From contig JAMXDE010000003.1 of assembly GCA_026770025.1 (NCBI GenBank), positions 3,100,001-3,164,000 on the forward strand: a stretch of DNA of 64,000 bases. The letters are read 5' to 3'. Position numbers and translations under genes: made by a program. This document shows, one piece after another, positions 18,359-28,397 of the stretch (the stretch's first letter is position 1; each line of letters begins with the position of its first letter). Source of the stretch: Craspedostauros australis. Lineage: Eukaryota; Bacillariophyta; Bacillariophyceae; Mastogloiales; Achnanthaceae. Below the pieces are notes generated by a model that did no database searches, was not told the DNA's origin, and saw only the letters and a list, made by a program, of their open reading frames with translations.

Positions 18359-21227
18359 TTAACCGAAGAAGACGAACTGGAAGGTGTCGGACAGCCCCGT
18401 GCCCTGCGTTACAAGTATCTCCGTGTCATCCAAGGTCACGGTGAGGGTCCACTGATCTTCTTCGCCACGAATCTGGAAAGGCGCCACGAAGAAGAAGAAC
18501 GTCCCCATCGGCGAGTCTTCCGGGAAGTACGTGTTCTGGATGTAGGTGTCGCGTTCGGCGGTTTGGTCGGGCACCGATTCCAACATACCGCCGGACACTG
18601 CATCGTCCGGTGCTCCGAAGAAGATCAAGTTGCCGACCGGTGGTTGGACGTAGAGGTCCTGTGGTTTGCAGAGATCATCGTAGAATCAATTTTATGGGTG
18701 GCGTGGTACAGCAGGGCGTGGTGCCATAGAGTGCGATACCGTGAAGCGTGAATAGGTACAATAGCAACGGTAACGACAACAGCAACGGCAAAGGGCGTGT
18801 TAGCCATCAATCCAGTTGTGACGAGTATGGATGATGCATAAGAATACCATCAATTTACAGAACAGCACAGATATGCTGCTTGTATCGGCCGACCAAACAT
18901 GACGCAACAGCACAAGCACGTATGGACAAGATCAGATGCAACCAGAACCAACCAACCAACCAATCACTTACCAAGTCATCATCACCGGTCCATGACAATG
19001 TGAACCGGAATCGGCCTTGATTGATGCATCGCCGTAAGAAGCAGACTTGCTCATTTGAAGGACAATCGGCAGAGACGCAGCAATCGTCGCCCTCAGCCAC
19101 GGAGCAGGTGTCCGTCGGAAAGCTGGATGGCAACAAAGTGGGTCCTTCCGTCGGGTTGCTCGTTGGCGACACCGTCGGAACAAACGTGGGTGGCGGTGTG
19201 GTCGGAGCCAATGTGGGGCTAAGAGTGGGTTCCAGCGTGACAGGGGCCAGCGTGGGGGAAGCCGTCGGTGACGACGTGACTGGAGCCAACGTGGGTGCTG
19301 CTGACGCTAGGGGGGTTGGATTCTGTGTCGGGGAAAATGAATTCGTTGGTGAGAGCGTGACTGCGGATGGCAGCGACGATGGGCTCTGGGTGGGAGACGC
19401 CGTCGCATCGGATGGCCGCAAACTGGCCGACGGTACCGGAGTCGGCTGAATCGTTGGATTCCGGGTTGAGGTTGGCGTGATCGTCGGCGATTCTGTCGCT
19501 TCTCTCATGGTTGGCAAGGTACTTACGGACGGAGAGGACGATGGAGCCAACGTGGGTTCGGACGTTGTCGGGCTGACAGTGTTCGATGGGGCCTGCGACG
19601 GCGCTGTGGTGGGCGCAAAGCTTCGCGTCGGTGCTTCAGTCGGCATTTCCGTGGCATCGCTCGCGGTAGGCAACTCGCTGTTTGTTGGAGGCATTGTTGG
19701 TGTCCCTGTTGGCGATTGGCTCACGTCAGGTGTCGGTACCATCGACGGTGCCCCCGTTGGCACGGATGTCGGCATTGCCGATGGTGCGGCAGTGGGTCCC
19801 GTAGTTGGTGTGGACGTCGGTGTCACCGATGGCACGATCGAAGGCGCCGTAGTTGGCGCGGCCGATGGTGCCTGCGTCGGGGTTTCCGTGGCGTTCGTTT
19901 CTGTCGGTATGGAACTCAGCGTGGGGGTCACCGAAGGCTGCTCAGTAGGCTGGATGGTTGGCAGGGTAGTTGGCGATGTTGTCGGCGTTGCGCTATCCAA
20001 CACCGTTGGTGACTCTGTCGGTTGCAGAGTCGGTATGTCAGTGGCAGTATTGGTTGGATTGTTCGATTGTTCAGGTGTTGGCAATCGAGAGGGCAACCTC
20101 GTTGGTCGATCGTCTGGTGATGAGAAAGGATTTGGTGCGCGGGTTCTGCCATCGTCGGGTGACGAGAAAGCAGCCGATGGACGAGATCGTCTCATGCTGA
20201 TGGCAGGGGCATCGGTCGGTGCATTGATGCCACCGCCTGGCACGGGGAACTCGATGAGGTTCGCCCTCGTGGACAAGCCCGACGACAGCAACGCTTTGCT
20301 TTCGATTGCACTTCCATCGAGCATCGTCAACGTGGATGTCGATGATAATGTTGGCAACGTATTCGCCGCCGATGATGGCAACGATTCTGACTCTGCCCCT
20401 ATGTCTGCCTTGGTTGCCTCAGCAATCGTGTCGACGAAGTAGATGCTCTTGATGTAAGACTTCGATCGATAGTCCTGAAACAGCTTCTTCGCTGCTGTCT
20501 CGAACACGGAAAGTCGAGGAGCCTGACAGCTGCAATCCAGCTGAGCAGGCGGGTCCCGAACTCCGTTCTCGTCCCTCTGTCGTCCCCACAGAGGTCGTTG
20601 TCGTGATGAATTCTGCCTCGTTGCGCCTCTGTTCATCCTCCGGTCGGTTTGCCTCCTCGCTTGTGTCTGTTTTTGCTGCACCGCAGTCTGAGCCTGGCTC
20701 GAAAGAGCTCGCCCAGAAGCTCTGTAGTCGCCATGCTCCGCTTGTAGCAGCTCGGCGTGTTCGTCGCATCCCTTGCAGTATAGCTCGATTCCAATGGTCA
20801 TCACAAACTGCCGCACGGTGTCGACTTGTGGTATGGAATCGCGATCAAACACCAAGCGCGTCATTCTTCGCATGCCGCCCATGCATGATCGGGAGGCAAC
20901 GTCGTCGTACGACGTAGTGAGAAGTTCCTCCAGCATGCGCACTTCTTCATCCGTGATTTTGGATGCGCGACCGCGAACACTCAGCGCTATCTCTCCGCTG
21001 TACAGCGCCTCAGGACTATCTTCGCATGGTTCGATATTCGACAGATGCCGATACGGAGTGTCGTTGCTATCCTCCACCACTCCATCTGGCTGTATTATCT
21101 TCCTCTCCAAGTTGACGACATTCTGTATTGCTTGTGCCGAAGATATCGTGCTGCTGTCCAGAAAGCAAGCTGTTGCAACGACCGCAGCCAACGTCAGCGC
21201 ACGCGCCTGGCGTTGCCGACAACCCAT
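18359..21227 (-). CDS. Secreted PT-rich protein with C-terminal YfaP/DUF2135-like domain
   Basis: Two exons on the minus strand: 18972-21227 and 18359-18658, with an intron at 18659-18971 (GTAAGT...CCACAG, phase 0); 851 residues. Residues 1-32 form a signal peptide (LTLAAVVATACFLDSS, ending AQA). Residues ~60-280 form a Cys-containing domain (CEDSPEALY, YCKGCDEHAELL, DCSCQAP) of unknown function. A Pro-Thr stalk of ~370 residues (about 19085-20205) follows, then a small disulfide knot (CSVAEGDDCCVSADC) and a beta-sandwich ending the protein. The last domain is split by the intron at LSWTGDDDL|DLYVQPPVGN and continues with GGMLESV, IQNTYFP, SPMGTFFFFV and DQWTLTVTLD, the pattern of YfaP/DUF2135 domains. 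Without splicing the exon-1 frame runs into an unrelated hydrophobic tail. Likely a surface or wall protein. Confidence 0.88.
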
Positions 21228-22073
21228 TGTACTCGTATTGATGTGGTCTTGTACTGCCGCGAACTATCACTGCTCCACAGCTTCTCTGCTGTCTTCGCCG
21301 CAATTAGTGGACGTACGTTGCTAGGCTAGGAAGTGCGGTTTGGTTGGTGGTGAAATGTGATGGTCAATCGAAAGATGCAGTCCTGCACTCCTTGATGGAT
21401 GAACCTCTCAGTCAAAGTGTTGCTAAGTCGATCAATCACCCGTTCGTCGTGAGTGGCAGCTTCCAACAAACGTCCAAGTGGAAACATCCAAGGAGAAGTA
21501 CATACGAAGGAGAAGAAGAGGAGGGTAATGTGATGGTGTTGCGTGGATGATGGTTCATGGAGAGAGAGAGAGAGAGTGAATCAGGCACAGGGAGATGTCG
21601 TTCGAGTGCGGTGCGCAATGGAGTGAACGGTTGGGCTGATTTTGTTCCACTCGTTTTGCTTCGTTCTTTGCGCGATGTTCCGTGTCAAATTGTGTTTGCA
21701 GATTTTGTGAACGGCCGTTGGGTGAAAAATTCTTGTCGCGCGTCGCCCACCCGGCTCTGTAGTACTTGATTAGCTTTTATTCATGTGATTTGGTCCATTT
21801 GGTCGATCATGTACCACAGGGAAAGTAGGGAGAGTGGAAATGGGTCTTGCGTCGAGCCAAAATGCAAGGAACATGCAGACTTCTCTGCTTCTGCTGTTCA
21901 TCCTGACACTGACGGGAAGATACAACTACAACTGCAGTACCAGGAGAAAGATTAGCAGTGGATAGAGTATGCATTATACGATATGTGCACGAGGACGATA
22001 TGAACGAGTACGAGCAATTCTTTCTAGTCGCTAGGTTTCATAAAGAGCGCAAGGATTGCAGTTGGCGTCTGGG
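21228..22073. other. Intergenic region with a GA microsatellite
   Basis: About 850 bp between two minus-strand genes, holding the promoter of the PT-rich protein and the 3' UTR of the transporter. A (GA)n run lies at 21560-21576. No gene recognised. Confidence 0.6.
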
Positions 22074-24029
22074 TTACGCCTCCTCGTCAACTTGATCACC
22101 CTGCTGCCGCGGCTGCTGGTCCTCCTGCTGGGATGATGGCAACACCGCTGGTGGCTTTGTCCCGTTCCCATCGATGCTGTGTAAACGGCCGCCGGTGCGC
22201 TGATCCTCCCAGCACATCGCGACACCAATGACCGTTCCACCCAAGGCAACGAACGCGAAGAATAGCTCCACATTCGGAAGGTACCGCCCCTGCGATCGCT
22301 CGTGAATCCATGCGACGGTCGGTGGGAACAGAGCCAGGCCAATATTCTGAATCGAATTCATGATCCCGAATGCCGTGCCTTCCAATGATTTTGTGACGGC
22401 CAATGGAACGCTGGGCCAGATGACGGAGGCGAAGAGCGAGCATGCGATGCCTTGTCCAAGGAGTGGCCAGAACGCGGATCCTTGCGACACGGCGAGAGTT
22501 GCGTGGACCACGGCCAGCACAGCGGGTGCCAGCGTTGTCAAGATGGCGCGCATTCCAATCCGATCCACCACGATGCCCATGAAAGGTGACATGACAGCAG
22601 AAATCAGATACGGGAGGGACATGACACGGTCGGCCGTCACCGTGGCATCTTTCAATGCATCGCAATAGTCTTTGGTGCAATCTTGACTCCAAAACTTGGA
22701 GTCGCAATCCACCTTGATGGGTTGCGATGATTGGTTCGAGCCGTCTGTCCCATTGACCGAGGTCGGGAGGACCGGCGCGAAATTGGTTGCGGGGCATGTA
22801 TCTCCATTGGAATCGGTAGCTGGGTTGGATGCAGACTGTGGCACGAGCGTTCCAACCGTGCACTGATCTGGGAATGCCAACGTGCAGTCGTCGGGCGGAC
22901 TCTTGAAGTAGTTTCGTTCCAAGAGGATGCCAGATGCGAAGCTGTTGAATGGTAGAATGCAACCGTACACCACCAAGCATGAGAATGAGAGCAACCAGAA
23001 GAGCTTCCCAAGACCCCTTGTTGTTGCTTGTTCCTCATCCATCCGCTGCTGCTGCTGCTGCTGCTGCTGTCGTTGGGGCTGCAGAGAAGTGGTGTCTTCC
23101 TCGTCTGCCTCATGCATCGCGTCAGACAGAAGCGGTTGCTGGAGTTGCGCTGGCAACTCTGCAGAATTGTCTGTGGCAGATGCCTCCATTGACAGACGAT
23201 GATGTTGCGGCTGCCCTTTGGCATACGTGCGGTCAATGAAGTACATCAGGACAGTCATTGTGAGCATGATGCCGCTCACGAATGATCCAACCCACAGGGC
23301 GGCCGGTGTGGAATGCTGCGTTGCAACGATTGGGCTGATCCAGTTGTTGATGACCGATCCCATGCGGGCCATCGCCATGGTCAGTGCGAATGAAAACGCC
23401 AGCTCTTTGCCACGGAACCACGTGGATAGAATCGAAGACGCTGCCACGTAGAGACACTCGCCGCCGACCCCGTAAAGGAACCTTCCCACGAACATGACCG
23501 TCCATGCCTTCTGGGCTATGCCGAGCGTGAAGACGAACTGCCCCAGACAACAGAACGATGCGAAGAATGGTAGGCAATTGGATGGACCAACTTGATCGAT
23601 AACTCTACCGCCAAAGAATGGAAGGATGACGTTGGGAACGGAGTAAAGTGTGTAGAGCAGGGAGAAATCGAATTCGAAGTTGTGTGGAGCCGCGCTCATG
23701 TCGTTGGCAGTGGTGGTGATGGTGACGGGGATGTCGTGGTGTACGAGCAGTGAATGGTGGGAATCACTCGCCTCCATGTAATCCTTGAACTGCTGATGCA
23801 ACGCTGATGGGATGTCGTATGAATACGCGTTGGCTGCGAATGTGACGCACAGGACGATCAGCACAGCCCAACGAGCACCATCTCCTCTCTCTTCGCTGGG
23901 TTGCACATCATTGATGTTGTTGATGCTGTTGATGCTGTTGTTGTCGCTATTGCTGTTGCCATTGCTATTGCCATTGCTGTTGCCATGGAGGTCTGAGTCG
24001 CCTTGAACAGCGTCGTTGACGTCGTTCAT
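22074..24029 (-). CDS. MFSD1-like major facilitator transporter
   Basis: Single exon, 651 residues from the ATG at 24029. Twelve hydrophobic segments are visible in two halves. MFS signature loops follow TM2 (GGRVIDQVG) and TM8 (GIVVDRIGMRA). The first TM, RWAVLIVLCVTFAANAYSYDIPSAL, read as RWAVLIVLC and YSYDIPSAL, matches the MFSD1 group, whose animal member is a lysosomal dipeptide exporter. The cytosolic N-terminus is a low-complexity Asn/Ser/Gly tract. The central loop has a polyGln run (CAG/CTG repeat at about 23044-23070). A large loop between TM7 and TM8 (22690-22900) is Cys-rich (CTLAFPDQC, CDSKFWSQDCTKDYC) and holds N-glycosylation sites, so it probably faces a lumen. Substrate in this organism is inferred only from the family. 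Confidence 0.85.
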   Translation of the reverse strand: MNDVNDAVQGDSDLHGNSNGNSNGNSNSDNNSINSINNINDVQPSEERGDGARWAVLIVLCVTFAANAYSYDIPSALHQQFKDYMEASDSHHSLLVHHDIPVTITTTANDMSAAPHNFEFDFSLLYTLYSVPNVILPFFGGRVIDQVGPSNCLPFFASFCCLGQFVFTLGIAQKAWTVMFVGRFLYGVGGECLYVAASSILSTWFRGKELAFSFALTMAMARMGSVINNWISPIVATQHSTPAALWVGSFVSGIMLTMTVLMYFIDRTYAKGQPQHHRLSMEASATDNSAELPAQLQQPLLSDAMHEADEEDTTSLQPQRQQQQQQQQRMDEEQATTRGLGKLFWLLSFSCLVVYGCILPFNSFASGILLERNYFKSPPDDCTLAFPDQCTVGTLVPQSASNPATDSNGDTCPATNFAPVLPTSVNGTDGSNQSSQPIKVDCDSKFWSQDCTKDYCDALKDATVTADRVMSLPYLISAVMSPFMGIVVDRIGMRAILTTLAPAVLAVVHATLAVSQGSAFWPLLGQGIACSLFASVIWPSVPLAVTKSLEGTAFGIMNSIQNIGLALFPPTVAWIHERSQGRYLPNVELFFAFVALGGTVIGVAMCWEDQRTGGRLHSIDGNGTKPPAVLPSSQQEDQQPRQQGDQVDEEA

Positions 24030-24645
24030 GTTGTTCGCGTTCTGGAATTGTTGCTTGGTTGTCTGATTTTGCAGTGATTCTGTGTGGGTGTGTCAAGCCT
24101 CTGTTCAGAGCGCGCTTTCCTTTGTGGTATTCGTACTCATACGATCAGATCGTACTCGTGCTGGTATGCATGGTGTAATAGGTCGTATGGTCTGTTGTCG
24201 GTGGAGTACAGTAGCGAGTCTCTGTTTTGTGACGCAAGGTGCTCTGGACAGCCAAAGAGATGAATTCTCAGCAACGAAACGACGAAGAACCTTGTTCTGT
24301 TTCTGCTTTTGTTCTTTGGTGTCACGGCCAACAACAAGATACGACTCCAACTGCCCATCCGTTCTTCCCGGTTCGGCGAGGACGGCCTCCCATGATTTCC
24401 TCTCACCACATGTCTCTTTGCTGCGGTACAGACAACGAAAGAGGAGAAAGATGACGGAACGAGGCCGGGATCAACCACACATTCATTCTGTGGTCAACAA
24501 CATTCGATACTCTCACATTTGGATTGGATAAGATGGAAAATGTATGATCAAAATGTTATAATGTTTGTCTTGATGTTTGAGGTGTCGACGGTTCATGTCG
24601 CCTCTCGGAAGGTTGTGTGGGATTCCTCCACGCATGCATGATCGT
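24030..24645. other. Intergenic region, nothing recognised
   Basis: About 615 bp between the transporter promoter and the cathepsin 3' end (both minus strand). No gene, RNA or repeat seen. Confidence 0.55.
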
Positions 24646-26420
24646 TTACTCGACCTCTGGGTAGGAGGCCATCTTGAGGATGGCGCAAATGCCGAACTCG
24701 TTGCTGCTCTTGCGGCCCAGTCGGATGTATCCATTTTCTCCCCACGAGGAACCCCACGAGTTCTTGACGAGGAAGTATGGCTCCTGAGTCTCGAGGTCAG
24801 TTCCGTATCCAACGGCCAAGACCCCGTGATCGATGTCACCGCTCTCGCCGCATGTGTCGTCGGTGAGCACACCAGTCTTGTAGAACTGGAAAGCATTCTG
24901 GTCCGCCTGGATAGCGATGGAGATTGGCTGCATGGCGATCGCAGCCAACATCGCCTTCTCGTCGCCCTCTGGGACATCGTAGAAGGTGCGGACGATGCTT
25001 CCTGGTACGTCGGTGCAGTCAGTGCGGCAAGTGTTGTGCTGGACGGCCTCGTATGGGTAATCCTCTTCCGAGCACAGACCGCCGCTCTTTTCATCGAACT
25101 TGAATGCGTTGTCCATCCTGCGCGTCATTGCGTCACGAGTGAATGACGGCAATGAAGAGGGGACGGGTCATGAAAAGCGGCAGAGCACAGCATTGAATAC
25201 GTGTGAGATCGGTTGTGAGAAATCAGATCCAAAAGCGAGTCCATTGACAATGTTCCGAGCTGAGCAGAGCATCACTTTCTTGCCATGTTTACTGCCACAA
25301 GCATCATGGCCAACGACAGCACATGCCAGCACAGAGCACGCATAGGTTCGCGCTGGCGATCGATCCACTTACAGTCCTCCATTGCATCCAAGATCAAGAT
25401 GGTCGCAATCCAACAGGTTTTGCTCCGAAAGCGCAACGAGCTCTCCAGTGCGGATGAATTTGGCACCCTCCAACGCGCCGGTGGTGGAGAAGGCCCAGCA
25501 GGACCCGCAGGCACCCTGATCCTTGACGTCTGTCACGCCACCCATGTGCATCCAGTTGACGTAGTCTGGCAACTTCAACGATTGCAATCGACGAGCCTCG
25601 GCCTGCGTCTTTTCCATCAATTCCGGTCGGAACATAAGCTCCTTCTGCGCCTGCTTCTTCTTGGCCATCTGCGCATTCACACCGTGCTTGCCCAAACCAA
25701 AACGTTGGGCGAACTCGTCGGACGTGAGGTCGGAAAAGGCGTTGTGGCCCATCTTGTATGTCGATTCCTTGGCGTTGTGTTCATGGATGATGACTGGTTG
25801 CAGCGGCCGAGAACGAGAACGGGTGACAGGGAGTGCATGGTACCAAAAGACGTACGATAATGGAAGAAAAATGAAGAAATGGAGCACGAGGCTTGGTTGA
25901 GAAGAATGCATCACATTGTGGCCCACATTGCGAACGGTTCCATGCGTCATCTCCACCTCGTATCACAGTCATCCTTCATGGACTCTGCTGTTCCAGACAA
26001 GGCTCACCAACGAGGTGGCGATCCACAGCGCAAGCATCCTCCCCCAACTATTTCGTGCCAAATGACTTCCCCGCTGGCTGCCGCATCGTCACCTCCACAT
26101 CGCTTGTCACATGGCTTGCTGCGTGGACAACTACAGGCGTTTCGAATTCATGCAGAGCAACATCCCCACGAGCGCAAACAGCGCAACTCACAGTGATTCT
26201 CAGCCCAGATCTTGAATCTCTCCATTCGGTGCGCCTCGTTGGTGTACTCCTTGTTGAATGCAGAAGTCCACTTGCTAAATTCCGTGTAGAGGTCGCTTCC
26301 GTGGAGGTCTGGCTGTTGCTGCTTGGTCTCAGGGACCACGTCGGCAGAGCGCAAAGACGCTGCGTTGGCTGCGCCGGCGAGCAGCGAAAAGAGGACGGCG
26401 ATGTTGGCGTTGATCTTCAT
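24646..26420 (-). CDS. Cathepsin L-like papain-family cysteine protease precursor
   Basis: Three exons on the minus strand: 26192-26420, 25373-25793 and 24646-25117, joined by GT-AG introns of 398 and 255 bp; 373 residues. The joins give [15 protein letters not shown] and CNGGL|MDNAF, as in the family. Residues 1-20 are a signal peptide ([14 protein letters not shown]). An I29 inhibitor propeptide of the ERFNIN type follows ([33 protein letters not shown]). The mature enzyme has the oxyanion Gln and catalytic Cys in [12 protein letters not shown] (Cys codon 25498-25500), [11 protein letters not shown], the catalytic His in [12 protein letters not shown] and Asn in [18 protein letters not shown]. 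All catalytic residues are intact. It probably acts in vacuoles/lysosomes or is secreted. A spacer of ~40 residues rich in Lys and Gln ([11 protein letters not shown]) between propeptide and mature domain is longer than usual. Confidence 0.95.
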
Positions 26421-27238
26421 GGTTGGCAGCTATTGAGTGATTGACTTGGTCAGGTGTAACAGTTGGGTGTGGTGCTTGTGCACTTTGGGCAATTTTATGC
26501 GCTTTCTGTGGTCCAAGCCTGCTTTGGCGGAAGCGTGATGATCGCAATCGATCCTCGCCTCTCCCGAAGATCGCGAATCGTTGTCACTCCTCCTCTCTTT
26601 GGATTTATCGCGTAAGGCGTCCACCATGCCCCACGCAGAACACGAACAGAAGAAAAGGAAACAACCAAGAAAGAACATGGATCATGACATCGATCCACCG
26701 CGATGGATGGGAGGTGATGTCAACAAACGAGAACAAGGAGAGGGTGATACAGCGAACGGACATTGCCCGTCGCTACCATTTCGTTCGTGGATCTGTTTTC
26801 TTCTGTTCTTGCCACGCGGCACGCTCTTTTCTGTTCTTCTTCATTCTTCTGTTCGCTCCAAAGGTACTTCATTAGATTTCGGAACAAGAGTGAGTCACGC
26901 TCATACACGAGTGGACGGAGAACATTCCTCGCTGGTTGACTCATTTGACCGATCTCGAACCACTCAACGAAAGAAAACGCGAACAAGAAAGAAACTGGTT
27001 TCTTGGCTGTGGTGACAGCCACCCTGGAACGGATGAGACGACATGAACGGCCCACCCGATCTTTTCGCCGCACACATCATCGGAGGCAGATCGCATCAGT
27101 TTGCATTGCATCGTATCGTGCCGCACTACTGACACTGCATTGTGATACATCGCTCTCTGGAAAGAGTCTCATCACATCAAGGTGACATCACACCTTTCGC
27201 AACATTAGCAGCATTCGCAACATCCGCAACTTCGAAAA
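26421..27238. other. Divergent intergenic region
   Basis: About 820 bp between the cathepsin (-) and MPP6 (+) start codons, presumably containing both promoters. Open frames here are short and of poor composition. Confidence 0.55.
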
Positions 27239-27913
27239 ATGTGGAAGCCAGGATCAGAGAAACCGCAACAGAGTCCCAGGACGCCGCAGAAGGAGAAAGA
27301 CAATGGCAAGGACAGCGCAAAGACCAGCAGCGGGACGAAACAGAGGAGTAACAAGAAGGGCGGCAGCAAGGATGTCAAGCCGTTGTCGTCACCTGATCTG
27401 GCCGACAACAAGACAGCGGCACAACTTCCAACCTCCAGCGCCAAGAAACGGCTGTCAGGCGCAACGATGAACATGCGATTCATGAAGCGCAAGAAGGAGA
27501 CTGATGAATACGAGAGCAGCCGTTCTGTCAGTCAGAGCCCAGCGCAGCAGCGGAGTCGGCAGAGCCATGGGAATACGCCACAACACGACAAAGCTACTAC
27601 CGGTAACAACGGCGCCAACGCCAGTCGCACCATCGACGATGAGGATGATGCGTCGTTCGTGGATTACGCCGAGAATTTGCGATTCCAGGAGGCATCACCT
27701 TCGGATATGTACGGCATGCAAGCGGACCTGACAGGTCGCAGATCCTTCGGAAACTTCAACAAGATTGTGGAAGATGCATGGAGAACGTCCAAACGGGCAT
27801 TGGAAACCATCGCCAAAACCAAATCAGCCGATCACAGGTTCTCCAAGCGCCAACAGACAAGCAACGAACAACTGCGACGGTCAACAAATCAATACGAAAT
27901 CTTGAAGCGATAG
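27239..27913 (+). CDS. MPP6/MPHOSPH6-like nuclear exosome cofactor
   Basis: Single exon, 224 residues. Most of it is disordered, Lys/Ser/Gln-rich. Two short blocks match M-phase phosphoprotein 6: the N-terminal exosome-binding motif KKRLSGATMNMRFMKRKKE (family LSKNLLRMKFMQR) and the later GRRSFGNFNKIVEDAW (family GRMSFRGFNPEVEKL). In yeast and animals MPP6 anchors the helicase Mtr4 to the nuclear RNA exosome through Rrp40, for rRNA processing and RNA decay. The protein is longer than the ~160-190-residue family members because of inserted polar low-complexity sequence. Assignment rests on two motifs in the correct order and spacing, so it is probable rather than certain. Confidence 0.65.
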   Translation: MWKPGSEKPQQSPRTPQKEKDNGKDSAKTSSGTKQRSNKKGGSKDVKPLSSPDLADNKTAAQLPTSSAKKRLSGATMNMRFMKRKKETDEYESSRSVSQSPAQQRSRQSHGNTPQHDKATTGNNGANASRTIDDEDDASFVDYAENLRFQEASPSDMYGMQADLTGRRSFGNFNKIVEDAWRTSKRALETIAKTKSADHRFSKRQQTSNEQLRRSTNQYEILKR

Positions 27914-28397
27914 TCACGATGGAATTGAATGGAATGGAACAAGAATGAATTGAATGATATTGACTGGCGCACCACGATACATGCATGGCTGCATGTGCTC
28001 TGGCTTGATATGGTTGGCGAGCCTCGTGATCCAAAGGAAGTCTGGAAAATCGCACCTGGAATCGCAAGCTGGATCGGATGCATTCTTCGAAGTGATTGTC
28101 CCAAAGTCCGAATTGGTACGAGTGGAGCAACATGCACATGTCGCACTGAAGCAACAGAACTCACATACATATCGCAAAAGGATGATCATACCAACTTTAG
28201 ACGACTCACTCTCCTCATACCAATACTGTGCATTCCAGCGCGTACTTCTCGCCGTGCCTCACTTTTTTCATTACCTCCTTGTTGTTAGAACGAAACGGAC
28301 ACGTGATTTCATGGACAGAAATCCTCCGTGTCTACTGGGGTAGAAACTGAGAACCCGGGAGACTCTTGTTTCTCTTTCCACACACAAATGGAATACA
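27914..28397. other. Intergenic region between convergent genes
   Basis: About 480 bp of 3' flanking sequence for MPP6 (+) and the vezatin-like gene (-). Nothing recognised. Confidence 0.6.

Noticed and set aside
19477-20442. Plus-strand Val/Gly/Ser-rich ORF opposite the PT-rich protein
   Set aside because: Complement of Pro-Thr codons; the minus strand has a signal peptide, stalk and spliced terminal domain.
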